Below, piece by piece: positions 52,553-61,963 of a stretch of 64,000 bases of DNA. The position numbers were made by a program, and so were the translations under genes. How positions within the stretch are numbered: position 1 is the first letter of the stretch; each line of letters opens with the position of its first letter. Origin of the DNA: Flammeovirgaceae bacterium 311 (GTDB taxonomy: Bacteria > Bacteroidota > Bacteroidia > Cytophagales > Cyclobacteriaceae); the NCBI GenBank assembly GCA_000597885.1, contig CP004371.1, positions 5,081,001-5,145,000 of the forward strand. The letters are read 5' to 3'. The notes under the pieces are model-generated. The model did not search any database, was not told where the DNA came from, and was given only the letters and a program-made list of their open reading frames with translations.

Positions 52553-53389
52553 CTATTTCTCTTTTAGTTTTATTACCTCATTTTGAAGCTCCATTACCAG
52601 ACCCGCTAATTTTTCCAGAGACATATCTGGCTTAGCAGCTTTAGCAACAGTGCCGGCAGGAGCAATACCATCGGTTGGCTCCGGAAATTGCATGCTGATA
52701 AATGCTTTTGCCTCCCAGATTTCCAGTATATCTGCCAGTTCGACTTCGAAAGGAGCGTAGGCAGTATTGTCAGATACCATCAGCAGGCTGTGCTCTTTGC
52801 CATTTCTGTAGGCTCTTTTATAAACAACGCCTTCTTTAGAGGTTACAAAAATATACGTTTTGCCCTCGCGTACCTCCCTGGCACTCTCCACATACTGACC
52901 GATAATAATAGTACCAGAAGGCAGCGGTAGCATGCTGTCGCCACTAATTTCAAAAGCGCGGTAGGTGCCCGTCTGTGGCAGCAACGGTAGCTGAAAGCGG
53001 GGCAGCTCTTCCAGATATTCAGGATCTGCAAAACCATTCAGATAACCGGCGGCAGCTTTTTGTGGTACCAGCTCAATGTTTTCGCGGTTTTGCTGATCTA
53101 CCGTAATCGAGAGGATCTTTAGCTTCTCCTTACCATTCCCGTTGTCTTTTTTCGTGAGCTTCTGAATATCCTCCCGGCTAAGGCGGGTAAGGTCACGGGT
53201 AAGAAGCATATCAACAGTTACACTAAACTCATTTGCAATATTCTGCAGGTTGTTCAGGCGGGGATCTGCCCGTCCCTCTTCATAAGCGCCCAGCAGGGAT
53301 CGCTTAATGCCAATGCGCTCAGCGAATTGCTCTTGTGTAAAGCCCATTTGCTTGCGCAGGGTACGGATGTTTGTGCTTACTATGCTCAT
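52553..53389 (-). CDS. XRE-type regulator with LexA-like S24 domain
   Basis: 278 residues. Helix-turn-helix at about 5-60 (NIRTLRKQMGFTQEQFAERIGIKRSLLGAYEEGRADPRLNNLQNIA). Residues 110-235 are S24-like: VPQKAAAGYLNGF contains an Ala-Gly pair like the LexA self-cleavage site, FEISGDSMLP has the nucleophile Ser, and GVVYKRAY the Lys. A short C-terminal helix follows an Ala/Pro linker. Such proteins act as stress-controlled repressors or as general LexA-like regulators in Bacteroidota; self-cleavage is likely but not shown. Lone gene. Confidence 0.88.
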   Translation of the reverse strand: MSIVSTNIRTLRKQMGFTQEQFAERIGIKRSLLGAYEEGRADPRLNNLQNIANEFSVTVDMLLTRDLTRLSREDIQKLTKKDNGNGKEKLKILSITVDQQNRENIELVPQKAAAGYLNGFADPEYLEELPRFQLPLLPQTGTYRAFEISGDSMLPLPSGTIIIGQYVESAREVREGKTYIFVTSKEGVVYKRAYRNGKEHSLLMVSDNTAYAPFEVELADILEIWEAKAFISMQFPEPTDGIAPAGTVAKAAKPDMSLEKLAGLVMELQNEVIKLKEK

Positions 53390-53533
53390 GCTTGCAGGGT
53401 TTTAAATTTTCCAGGACAGAATAAACAGTATGCCATCCCTCTGATCCCTATAACAGCTGCAAGATAAGAAAAATTAGTAAAATGCTAAAAATTTTATGAT
53501 CCTATAATAGCAACTAATTATATTAGTAGTGGA

Positions 53534-53839
53534 TCAGCTTTCGAAGAAGATAAAGCCACTGCCATTTTCACGATCTGAAATGCAGTAAAAGCTGCTTAAA
53601 TGCATAGCACCATGCTGCTGCATAAGTACAATGCGCTGGCGGATGATCTGTGCAACCTCCCGAAGGCTTAGGCTGGGGTCTACCAGCATGTGACCACGGG
53701 TAGGGGTGCTGCTGTCTTTATGCTGCGCCTGGAATTTAACCTGGCACCGGCGCTCGCTTAAGCGGTGGCTGGTAAGTTTAAGCTTAATAGCACTACTAAG
53801 AGCCGCGCTGGCAGTGGATAGGGAGGTTGTTGTAGACAT
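53534..53839 (-). CDS. Small hypothetical protein
   Basis: 101 residues from ATG 53839; an upstream ATG (53920) would add a hydrophobic stretch encoded by AT-rich intergenic DNA and is doubtful. The protein is Ser/Thr rich at the start (MSTTTSLSTASAALSSAIKLKL) and then basic, with two Cys (RRCQVKF, FYCISD). Function unknown. It faces away from the gene at 53994, with a 154-base gap containing a palindrome. Confidence 0.5.
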   Translation of the reverse strand: MSTTTSLSTASAALSSAIKLKLTSHRLSERRCQVKFQAQHKDSSTPTRGHMLVDPSLSLREVAQIIRQRIVLMQQHGAMHLSSFYCISDRENGSGFIFFES

Positions 53840-53943
53840 TGCTATTATATTTAGTTTTGCTGCTGATAAAATTAGTATTAATAAATTTATTAGCAAAACA
53901 AAAACTAAAACTTTTGTCACAGAGGTAATGCCCGGGCTTAATT

Positions 53944-53958
53944 TGTCAATTCTTGACA
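53944..53958. promoter_or_regulatory. Perfect palindrome TGTCAA-TTC-TTGACA
   Basis: Six-base arms around a 3-base centre, 36 bases before the gene at 53994 and overlapping its probable -33 region (ATTTG). It looks like an operator for a dimeric regulator; the S24-type protein nearby is one candidate. Confidence 0.35.
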
Positions 53959-53993
53959 GAAAGCCTTATTTTAGCAGCAGTTAATAAGGAGCT

Positions 53994-55163
53994 ATGCAGT
54001 TAGTTGAGGTGGGTAATGAAAATACCCGCAAAGAGTTTCTGGAATTGCCAGTAAGGCTTTACAGGAATGAGAAAAGCTGGATCAGGCCACTGGACCAGGA
54101 TGTTGAAGGGGTGTTTGACCCGAAAAAAAATAAGCTGTTCCGGCATGGAGAGGCTATTCGGTGGATTTTAAAGGACGATAACGGGTCTACCATAGGCAGG
54201 GTAGCAGCATTTGTAAATAAAAAAACCTCTCAGAAAGAAGATCAGCCTACCGGCGGGCTTGGCTTTTTTGAATGCATCAATGATAAAAAGGCTGCCGGTA
54301 TCCTCCTGGATGCCTGCAAAAAATGGCTGCTGGAGCGGGGCATGGAAGCCATGGATGGCTCCATCAATTTTGGCGACCGCGACCGCTGGTGGGGGCTGCT
54401 GGCACAGGGGCATGAGCTGGAGCCTAATTACTGCATGCCATACACCTTTCAGTATTACCTGGAGCTGTTTGAAAACTACGGCTTTGAGCTGTACTTTAAG
54501 CAGTTTACCTATGGGCGCAAAGTTAAGGAAGGTGGGGTAAGCGAAAAAATTCAGGCGCGGGCAGATCGTCTACTTGCCGATCCTAGATATGAGTTCAAGC
54601 ATGCGGAGCTCAAAAATATGGATAAGTACGCCGAAGATTTCAGAACGGTCTATAACAAAGCATGGGTTAAGCACAAGGGTGTAGGAGAAATGAGCAAAGC
54701 ACAGGTTGATGGTATTTTCAAAAAGCTGAAGCCTGTGATGGATCCCAAGATCATGATGTTTGGTTATTATGAAAGCGAGCCGATTGCATTCTTCTTAAAC
54801 CTGCCGGAGCTGAACCAGATTTTTAAGCATGTAAATGGCAATTTAAACTGGTGGGGCAAACTCCTGTTCGTTTACCATAAATGGCGTGGCACCTGCAAGA
54901 AAATGCTGGGCCTGGTATTTGGGGTGGTGCCTGCCCATCAGGGGAAGGGTATTGAGTCGGCTATGGCCATTGCAACGAGCCGTTATGTATGGACGAGCAA
55001 ATCGCCCTACCTCGATTTTGAAATGAACTGGATAGGTGATTTTAACCCGAAAATGATGCGCATTGCAGAAGAAGTGGGAGGCAAGGTTTACAAAGTGCAC
55101 CATACCTACCGTTACCTGTTTGATCGCAGCAAACCCTTTGTCCGCTGCCCGATTATCCATTAA
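53994..55163 (+). CDS. Conserved protein with GNAT-like fold
   Basis: 389 residues, no signal peptide. VEVGNENTRKEFLELPVRLYRNEKSWIRPLDQDVEGVFDPKKNKLFRHGEAIRWIL begins a family of roughly 380-residue Bacteroidota proteins. The C-terminal half contains GVVPAHQGKGIESAMAIATSR, a GNAT-type acetyl-CoA loop (QGKGIE), and DFNPKMMRIAEEVGGKVYK. The N-terminal half may be a second degenerate GNAT domain. Substrate unknown. It is 21 bases before the PfkB kinase gene. Confidence 0.75.
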   Translation: MQLVEVGNENTRKEFLELPVRLYRNEKSWIRPLDQDVEGVFDPKKNKLFRHGEAIRWILKDDNGSTIGRVAAFVNKKTSQKEDQPTGGLGFFECINDKKAAGILLDACKKWLLERGMEAMDGSINFGDRDRWWGLLAQGHELEPNYCMPYTFQYYLELFENYGFELYFKQFTYGRKVKEGGVSEKIQARADRLLADPRYEFKHAELKNMDKYAEDFRTVYNKAWVKHKGVGEMSKAQVDGIFKKLKPVMDPKIMMFGYYESEPIAFFLNLPELNQIFKHVNGNLNWWGKLLFVYHKWRGTCKKMLGLVFGVVPAHQGKGIESAMAIATSRYVWTSKSPYLDFEMNWIGDFNPKMMRIAEEVGGKVYKVHHTYRYLFDRSKPFVRCPIIH

Positions 55164-55184
55164 ACATTAACCTGAATTTATACT

Positions 55185-56108
55185 ATGAGCTTATTAGTTG
55201 TAGGGTCGGTGGCCTTTGATGCCCTGGAAACCCCATTCGGCAAAACTGACAAGATTATTGGCGGCTCTGGCACCTATATATCCATGGCAGCTTCTTACTT
55301 CACCAAAAATACAAATCTGGTGGCAGTGGTAGGGGGCGATTTTCGTAAAACTGATATTGAGATGATGCAGCAGCATGGCATCAATACTCAGGGTCTTCAA
55401 GTCAAAGAAAACGAAAAAAGCTTTTTCTGGAGTGGCCGCTATCACAACGATATGAACAGCCGGGATACCCTGGTAACAGAGCTGAACGTGCTGGGAAGCT
55501 TTGATCCGGTGATTCCTGATGCTTACCAGGACTGTCAGTACCTGATGCTGGGAAACCTGGCACCCTCTGTACAACGCACGGTCATTGAGCGTATGAAGAA
55601 GCGCCCCAAGCTGATCATGATGGATACTATGAATTTCTGGATGGATGTAGCCTGGGATGATCTGCTGGATACCATCAGCATGGTAGATGTGCTCTCCATT
55701 AATGATGGAGAAGCCCGCCAGCTAAGCAAAGAGTATTCGCTGGTAAAGGCAGCTAGAAAAATTCTCGCCATGGGTCCTAAAAAGCTGATCATTAAAAAGG
55801 GTGAGCATGGGGCACTGCTCTTTGATCAGGACCAGATCTTTTTTGCACCGGCCCTGCCACTCGAAGATGTATTTGATCCCACCGGTGCCGGCGATACTTT
55901 CGCAGGCGGCTTTATAGGTTATCTTTCTTCTACCAACGATGTAAGCTTCGATAACATGAAGCGAGGCATCATCTATGGCTCAGCCATGGCATCTTACTGT
56001 GTGGAAAAATTTGGGGTAGAGCGGCTGGTTAACCTCAAACAATCAGATATTGATGAGCGCGTGCAGGAGTTTGTAGACCTGGTGCAGTTTGAAATCTCGT
56101 ACGCTTAG
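55185..56108 (+). CDS. PfkB-family carbohydrate/nucleoside kinase
   Basis: 307 residues of the ribokinase fold. GSVAFDALETPFGKTDKIIGGSGTYISMAASYF is the substrate-binding N-terminus, and PTGAGDTFAGGFIGYLSS (about residue 228 on) is the PfkB signature 2 with the catalytic Asp of GAGD. The substrate is not readable; members of this Bacteroidota group are annotated simply as sugar kinases. It ends a two-gene unit with the GNAT-like gene. Confidence 0.9.
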   Translation: MSLLVVGSVAFDALETPFGKTDKIIGGSGTYISMAASYFTKNTNLVAVVGGDFRKTDIEMMQQHGINTQGLQVKENEKSFFWSGRYHNDMNSRDTLVTELNVLGSFDPVIPDAYQDCQYLMLGNLAPSVQRTVIERMKKRPKLIMMDTMNFWMDVAWDDLLDTISMVDVLSINDGEARQLSKEYSLVKAARKILAMGPKKLIIKKGEHGALLFDQDQIFFAPALPLEDVFDPTGAGDTFAGGFIGYLSSTNDVSFDNMKRGIIYGSAMASYCVEKFGVERLVNLKQSDIDERVQEFVDLVQFEISYA

Positions 56109-56320
56109 GCTGAAACATAATTCTGAAATTTAAAAGGCTGTCGGGTGGCAGCCTTTTTATTTAGTGCCTGACTTACGTACTCCTCCGTTTATATCCCCTA
56201 TTCGCCACTTGTGTAGTTTTTGCCTATTCTGCGTTGGGTACTTAGAGCCGGATTGAATGATCCGCTATATTTGAGAGTTAACACCTTATATAATTCGCGT
56301 TCGAACAACACACCAGTCTT

Positions 56321-57664
56321 ATGAAGAAAAGTGCTCTTTTGCTGTTGTGCCTGCTGATTACCAGCATGGTGCAGGCGCAAAGTAAGAAAATTGAATTTGT
56401 AGAATATGATATGCCCAATGGGCTTCATGTAATTCTGCACGAAGATCACTCAACGCCTATTGTAGCAGTAACCGTTATGTACCATGTAGGCTCAAAAAAT
56501 GAGCTGGAGGGGCGCAGTGGTTTTGCTCATTTCTTTGAACACCTCCTTTTTGAAGGAACCGAAAATGTAGCCAGAGGCGAGTTTATGGGCATTGTAAAAG
56601 GTGCTGGCGGAGCCCTCAATGCCAATACCACCCAGGACCGTACTTTCTATTATCAGGTTCTGCCCTCTAACCAGCTGGAGCTGGGGCTGTACCTGGAGTC
56701 GGAGCGCATGCTGCATGCCAAAATAGATTCTATTGGCGTAGAAACACAGCGTGAAGTGGTGAAGGAAGAAAAGCGCCAGCGCATCGATAATGTGCCCTAC
56801 ATGTCGTTCCAGGAAAATATTTTTAAGCGTGCTTTTCAGAAGCACCCTTACCGCTGGACCCCCATCGGCTCTATGGAAGACCTGAATGCCGCCAAACTCG
56901 ATGAGTTTATGCAGTTCTACAAAGAACACTATGTGCCCAACAATGCTGTGCTTTCCATTGCCGGCGATATCAATGTGGCGCAAACACGTGAGCTGATCAA
57001 CAAATACTTCAGCGAAATCCCGAAGGGAGGTACGCCTTACAGGCCAAACATAGAAGAACCGGCACTTACAGCAGAGGTTCGCGATACCATCTATGATAAC
57101 ATACAGCTGCCGGCTGTTTTTCAGGCTTACCGCATGCCTGGCCAGGGCACCGACGATTATTATGCCCTTAACATGCTTACCACCTTATTGAGCGGTGGCC
57201 CCAGTGCGCGTATGCAAAAACAGCTGGTAGACAAAGAGCAAAAAGCTCTGCAGGTAGTTGCCTTTCCCTATGCTCTCGAGGATCACGGGCTCTTTATCAC
57301 CCTAGGGCTGGTAAATGTGGGAGTTGAGCTCTCTGAGCTGGAAACGGCTATGAACAGGGAAATTGAAAAGGTACAGCAGGAACTGATCAGTGATCAGGAA
57401 TTCCAGAAGGTGCTGAACCAGGTGGAGAGCAGCTTTGTAACCAGCAACTCCAAGGTAGCCGGTATAGCCGAAAGCCTGGCCAATTACCATATGTATTTTG
57501 GCGATGCCAACCTGATCAACACGGAAATTGAACGCTTCCGTAAGGTAACCAAAGAAGACATTCGCCGGGTGGCGCAGGAGTACCTGGCCGCCAATAACAG
57601 GGTGGTGCTCCATTACCTGCCAAAATCTGAAGCACCTGCACCGGCTAACCAATCATCCAACTAA
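56321..57664 (+). CDS. M16 zinc protease, active subunit
   Basis: 447 residues with signal peptide MKKSALLLLCLLITSMVQAQ. Zinc motif HFFEH (residues 70-74) in SGFAHFFEHLLFEGTENVARGEF, with the third ligand Glu expected in the REVVKEEKRQR helix near 145-155. It is the pitrilysin/processing-peptidase type and probably acts in the periplasm as a heterodimer with the protein encoded 12 bases downstream, which lacks the zinc motif. Confidence 0.93.
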   Translation: MKKSALLLLCLLITSMVQAQSKKIEFVEYDMPNGLHVILHEDHSTPIVAVTVMYHVGSKNELEGRSGFAHFFEHLLFEGTENVARGEFMGIVKGAGGALNANTTQDRTFYYQVLPSNQLELGLYLESERMLHAKIDSIGVETQREVVKEEKRQRIDNVPYMSFQENIFKRAFQKHPYRWTPIGSMEDLNAAKLDEFMQFYKEHYVPNNAVLSIAGDINVAQTRELINKYFSEIPKGGTPYRPNIEEPALTAEVRDTIYDNIQLPAVFQAYRMPGQGTDDYYALNMLTTLLSGGPSARMQKQLVDKEQKALQVVAFPYALEDHGLFITLGLVNVGVELSELETAMNREIEKVQQELISDQEFQKVLNQVESSFVTSNSKVAGIAESLANYHMYFGDANLINTEIERFRKVTKEDIRRVAQEYLAANNRVVLHYLPKSEAPAPANQSSN

Positions 57665-57676
57665 GCCTTTAACCAG

Positions 57677-59710
57677 ATGAAATTTACCAAACATATATTT
57701 CTTTTTGCCTGCCTGCTGTTTGCTTATGCTGCCACAGCCCAGGTAGATCGCAGCCAGCTGCCTAAGCCAGGCCCGGCGCCTGAAATTAAGCTGGGCACTT
57801 ACGAGTCTTTTGAACTGAAAAACGGGCTGAAGGTATTTGTAGTGCGCAACACCAAACTGCCACAGGTAAGCTATAGCCTGCTGATTGACCGCGATCCTAT
57901 TGTAGAGGGCGATAAGGCCGGCTACATTTCCATTGCCGGAGACCTGCTGCGCAGTGGTACTGCCAACCGCACAAAAGATCAGCTCGATGAAGAGGTCGAT
58001 TTTATCGGCGCAGGTCTCTCCACCAGCTCTACCGGGGTGTATGGCTCTGCTCTTAGCCGCCATAAAGATAAGCTGATGGCGCTGATGGCCGATGTGGTGC
58101 TGAACCCTTCCTTCCCGCAGGAGGAATTTGATAAACTGGTAAAGCAAAACAAATCGGGCCTGGCCGCTCAAAAGGACGATCCACAGTACATTGCGAGCAG
58201 CGTGCAGGGCATGCTGCTGTACGGTGCCGATCATCCCTATGGTGAGCTGGCAACAGAAGCTACTTTTGATAACATCAAGATAGAGGATGTCAAACAGTAC
58301 TATCAAATATACTTTAAGCCAAACACAGCTTACCTGGCCATTGTAGGCGATATTACCAAGAAAGAAGCACAGCAGCTGGTAAAAAAATATTTCAGCAAGT
58401 GGCAAAAGGGTAATGTACCCACCCATACCTATCCTGCGCCAAAGCCTCTGGAGAAACCGTTGGTAGCGGTGGTAGATCGTTCTACCTCGGTGCAGTCGGT
58501 GGTGCAAATTACCCACCCCATTGCGCTGAAGCCCGGCGATGCCGATGTAATACCCGCCCGCCTGATGAACGACATCCTGGGTGGAGGCGATGCTCGCCTG
58601 TTCAACAATCTTAGAGAAGCAAAAGGCTATACCTATGGAGCCTACTCTTCGCTGGATTCTGATGAACTCATCGGTAAGTTTGTAGCCTATGCAAATGTGC
58701 GCAATGCTGTAACCGACAGTGCTGTGTACGAATTTATGCATGAGCTGAGGCGCATTCGTACCGAGGCAGTGCCACAGGATGAGCTGGAAAAGGCTAAGAA
58801 CTTTTTAACCGGCAGCTTTGCCCGCTCCCTGGAGAGCCCACAGACCATTGCCAGCTTTGCCCTGAATACCGCCCGTTATAAGCTGGATAAAAATTACTAC
58901 CGCGACTACCTGAAAAAGGTGGCTGCCGTTACACCTGCCGATCTGCAGCGTGTGGCACAAACCTATGTACAGCCCGATAATGCCTATATTCTGGTGGTAG
59001 GCAATGCCGAGGAGGTTGAGGAAGGCCTGAAGCAGTTTGGCGAGGTAAAACGTTACACAGCCGAAGGCGAACCGGCCAAAGAACTTGCTGCCGGAGAAGC
59101 CAGTGCACAGGAAATCATCGGCAAATACCTGCAGGCAATAGGAGGAGAACAGCGTCTGAGTTCGATCAACGATATGCGCATGGTGATGAAGCTCAGCGTG
59201 AATGGCATGGAAATTACCAACACACAGCTGAAGAAGCTGCCGGGCAGCTACCTGAACGAAACCACCATGAACGGACAGGTGCTGTCTAAAATAGTATATG
59301 ATGGTGGCAAAGCCTTTATGGTGATGGGAGGTCAGCGCCAGGAGCTGCCTGAGCAACAGGCGGCAGCCCTGAAAGCATCGGCCTATCCCTTCCCCGAACT
59401 GATGTATGAGCAGGAAGGCATCACTGCAGAAGTAAAAGGCCTGGAAACTGTAGAAGGAAAAGAAGCTTACAAAGTAGTCGTTGGCACTGCCGGCGGACCT
59501 TCTTCTACAGAATACTTTGCCAAAGACAGCGGCCTGAAGCTGAAAACCGAAAGCCCTACAGGCACGATCATCTATAAATCTTACGAAGAAAAAGACGGAA
59601 TCAAGTTTCCAAAAACCATATCGCTGATCACCCCGCAGGGTACTCTGGAAGGAGAGGTAGTAAGCGTAGAACTAAACCCAGGCCTGAAAGATGCTGCATT
59701 TGCTCAATAG
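57677..59710 (+). CDS. M16 protease, inactive partner with extra C-terminal domain
   Basis: 677 residues with signal peptide MKFTKHIFLFACLLFAYAATAQ. Residues 35-450 are M16 domains, but the HxxEH position reads SIAGDLLRSGTANRT, so zinc is not bound; GGGDARLFNNLREAKGYTYGAYSSL is the conserved R/Y pair for substrate binding. About 200 C-terminal residues (475-677: IIGKYLQAIGGEQRLSSINDMRMVM...) form an added domain similar to lipoprotein-sorting or LolA-like folds seen attached to M16 proteins in Bacteroidota. Likely partner of the upstream M16 enzyme. Confidence 0.9.
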   Translation: MKFTKHIFLFACLLFAYAATAQVDRSQLPKPGPAPEIKLGTYESFELKNGLKVFVVRNTKLPQVSYSLLIDRDPIVEGDKAGYISIAGDLLRSGTANRTKDQLDEEVDFIGAGLSTSSTGVYGSALSRHKDKLMALMADVVLNPSFPQEEFDKLVKQNKSGLAAQKDDPQYIASSVQGMLLYGADHPYGELATEATFDNIKIEDVKQYYQIYFKPNTAYLAIVGDITKKEAQQLVKKYFSKWQKGNVPTHTYPAPKPLEKPLVAVVDRSTSVQSVVQITHPIALKPGDADVIPARLMNDILGGGDARLFNNLREAKGYTYGAYSSLDSDELIGKFVAYANVRNAVTDSAVYEFMHELRRIRTEAVPQDELEKAKNFLTGSFARSLESPQTIASFALNTARYKLDKNYYRDYLKKVAAVTPADLQRVAQTYVQPDNAYILVVGNAEEVEEGLKQFGEVKRYTAEGEPAKELAAGEASAQEIIGKYLQAIGGEQRLSSINDMRMVMKLSVNGMEITNTQLKKLPGSYLNETTMNGQVLSKIVYDGGKAFMVMGGQRQELPEQQAAALKASAYPFPELMYEQEGITAEVKGLETVEGKEAYKVVVGTAGGPSSTEYFAKDSGLKLKTESPTGTIIYKSYEEKDGIKFPKTISLITPQGTLEGEVVSVELNPGLKDAAFAQ

Positions 59711-59743
59711 GCAGCTGCAGGTAATTCAGGCCCTGTAAATTTT

Positions 59744-59787
59744 AAAAAAGCAGCACCTGCTCCAATTGGGCAGGTGCTGCTTTTTTT
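59744..59787. terminator. Perfect 17-base hairpin terminator
   Basis: AAAAAAGCAGCACCTGC (59744-59760) pairs with its exact complement at 59770-59786, followed by T. It lies between convergent genes and can act on both strands. Confidence 0.92.
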
Positions 59788-59810
59788 ACTATGAACAGCA
59801 TATGACAGGC

Positions 59811-61529
59811 TTACTGCCATAACCAGGCCAGCCTGTTTTGCAGTTGCTCCGGGCTTGGGTTGGGCAGTGGCAATATTTTTAATTCGGTTTTATAAGAGCT
59901 TTCGCCTGCTGTTAATTCAACTGTGCGCAAGGCGTGGTTACGGAAAAAACTGATATGCACCTTGTCCTGCCCGGCCAGCAGCTCCTCCAGGTTGTTCAGC
60001 TGTATGCGCCTGCCGTTAATGGCCACCAGTTCATCTCCCCGGCTAAGAAATTTTTCGGCAGGGCTCCCCGGGGCTACATCCACTACCGAAAACTGGTTAA
60101 CATCTTTTTCGCCCACCTTAAAGCCATACAGCCTTTGGGTGCTGCTGCGCGCTGGTTGCTGGCGCAGGCTTAAGCCTACCCATTCCAGTAAGTCCGGTAA
60201 ATGATTTTCCAGCGGTTCCCGGCCTTCTACATACAAATGGAAATACTCATGCATGGGCTGGCCGGCTACCTGGTCTACAATTTTTTTATAATCCTCGTAG
60301 GTATAGCCCCTTTTCTGAAGGCCAAATTCCTGCATCATGATTTGCATGACAGTATCCAGAGAGCCCTCGTTGTTGGTGAGCTTGCGCAGCTGCAGGTCCA
60401 GCAGCAGTGCTACCAGCGAGCCCTTTACATAGATCGATACCTTGCGGTTCGGAATGCCGGGGCTGTAGCCATCCAGCCACAGATCATACCCACTGTCGAT
60501 AAGAGAATGGTTAAAACGGCCGCCGTTGCTTACATGCCGCTGCAGGCTGCGGTTCAGCTCTATCAGGTAATCGTCCAGATCAAACACACCACCACGGGCC
60601 AGGAACAGATCTCCGTAGTAAGTGGTAACGCCTTCGGCCACAAAGCCTGTTGTAAAATAGTTCTCCCTGGTAAAATCATAGGGCATCATCTCGGCTGGCC
60701 GAATGCGGATGATGTTCCAGACATGGTACAGCTCATGAGAGCTAATGCCCAGCAGGTTTTTATACAGGTCGGGGAGGTGGAGTTCGTTAGAGGGGCCCAG
60801 CGTAATAACCGTGCTGGCACCATGCTCTACCCCATGGTAGGCCTTGTAGGGCAGAAAATGAAACAGAAAGTGATACTCGGGGGCCGGAAAGCCCTGCATT
60901 GTTTTAATCTGTGCTTCGCTGAAGCGGCGAAAAGCCTCCTGTGTCAGGGGCCAATTCAGGGAGCCGCTATCGCCCATGGCCCATAGGTGAAAGACTGTAT
61001 CACCGGCCAGGTAAGAGTGCTGCTGCAACCGGCTGCTGGCAATCATGGGGCTATCTACCAGCTCGAAATAATCAGGGGCTTCCAGCGTGTGATGTGCTGT
61101 TTGCTTTAAGCTGCAGGCAATTTTATAATCATCGGGTAGCTGCAGGTGTACTTCGCAGGGCTCGTTCAGGCGCCCCTCGGCATAGAGCATGCAGTTAATA
61201 AAATTAATATAGAGCTGTTCCTCGTCGAGGTAGGTGCCGCCGGCATCCATCTGGTTGCCATAGTAGGTGTACCTGACCTGTAGCTCACTTATACCCTTTG
61301 TTACAACCTCCCACCGGTCTTTCGATACTTTTTTGTGGGGTATAATGCCCCCCTGCATGTCCTGTATGTTAAACCTCTGGATGTTTTTGGCAAAATTGCC
61401 CAGCTCATAGCGGCCGGGGCGCCAGCTGGGTAGCTGCAGATAGGTAATATCTTCCTGTAGGTCCCGAAGGTATAGTGTAATGTGTAAGAAATGGTGCTGC
61501 GGATATTGATAAGAGATATAATATTTCAT
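59811..61529 (-). CDS. M61 glycyl-aminopeptidase family protein with PDZ domain
   Basis: 572 residues from ATG 61529; the longer frame would add 19 atypical residues. Thermolysin-like zinc motif HELYH (265-269) in LLGISSHELYHVWNIIRIRP, with Glu299 in GFVAEGVTTYYGDLFL as third ligand. Residues 1-170 are the beta-rich N-terminal domain (PSWRPGRYELGNFAKNIQ) and about 490-545 a PDZ domain (VVDVAPGSPAEKFLSRGDELVAINGRRIQ). No signal peptide is seen, so it is probably cytoplasmic. M61 enzymes trim peptides with N-terminal Gly or Ala. Confidence 0.92.
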   Translation of the reverse strand: MKYYISYQYPQHHFLHITLYLRDLQEDITYLQLPSWRPGRYELGNFAKNIQRFNIQDMQGGIIPHKKVSKDRWEVVTKGISELQVRYTYYGNQMDAGGTYLDEEQLYINFINCMLYAEGRLNEPCEVHLQLPDDYKIACSLKQTAHHTLEAPDYFELVDSPMIASSRLQQHSYLAGDTVFHLWAMGDSGSLNWPLTQEAFRRFSEAQIKTMQGFPAPEYHFLFHFLPYKAYHGVEHGASTVITLGPSNELHLPDLYKNLLGISSHELYHVWNIIRIRPAEMMPYDFTRENYFTTGFVAEGVTTYYGDLFLARGGVFDLDDYLIELNRSLQRHVSNGGRFNHSLIDSGYDLWLDGYSPGIPNRKVSIYVKGSLVALLLDLQLRKLTNNEGSLDTVMQIMMQEFGLQKRGYTYEDYKKIVDQVAGQPMHEYFHLYVEGREPLENHLPDLLEWVGLSLRQQPARSSTQRLYGFKVGEKDVNQFSVVDVAPGSPAEKFLSRGDELVAINGRRIQLNNLEELLAGQDKVHISFFRNHALRTVELTAGESSYKTELKILPLPNPSPEQLQNRLAWLWQ

Positions 61530-61658
61530 ATTGCAGGAATTCCCTATTCTGAACCTTAGAATGCACAAAAAGTTACTTTTGTACAAATATAGCCACTAGT
61601 ATTTGTACACAAAGCCATTCACTCAGGTTAAGAATGCTTAAGAGAAAAAACGAATGCT

Positions 61659-61690
61659 TTTGTAAGTATTAAAAAAAATTATTAGTTTTG
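61659..61690 (+). promoter_or_regulatory. Consensus Bacteroidota promoter of rpmH
   Basis: TTTG (61659-61662), 20 bases, TAGTTTTG (61683-61690): an exact match to the TTTG/TAnnTTTG consensus, 27 bases before the rpmH start. It is the best promoter in the window and sets the spacing used to judge the others. Confidence 0.85.
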
Positions 61691-61716
61691 CAGCCCATTA
61701 GTAACCGAACCGCATC

Positions 61717-61875
61717 ATGAAAAGAACATTCCAACCATCGCAGCGCAAAAGAAGAAACAAACATGGTTTCCGCGCCAGAATGGCATCGGCATCGGGTAGA
61801 GCAGTGCTCGCTAGCAGAAGATCGAAAGGCCGTAAGAAACTTTCAGTTTCTGATGAGAAAAGACATAAACGCTAA
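61717..61875 (+). CDS. rpmH: Ribosomal protein L34
   Basis: 52 residues, [22 protein letters not shown] then a basic tail ending DEKRHKR. This is the standard L34 sequence with the usual KRTFQPS start. It is followed by rnpA, the conserved order in bacteria, and has a consensus promoter. Confidence 0.97.
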   Translation: MKRTFQPSQRKRRNKHGFRARMASASGRAVLASRRSKGRKKLSVSDEKRHKR

Positions 61876-61963
61876 AAGCATAGCAGCTTAACGGTTGCAT
61901 TTTCCTTTATAGGGTTTTTGGAATTACAGCGCTCTCGGGCGCTTATTTTCTTTTTAGGGGGTT

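Noticed and set aside
57653..58741. 362-codon open frame on the minus strand over the second M16 gene
   Set aside because: It is antisense to a well-supported M16 protein, has no family sense and no promoter; a codon-bias shadow.
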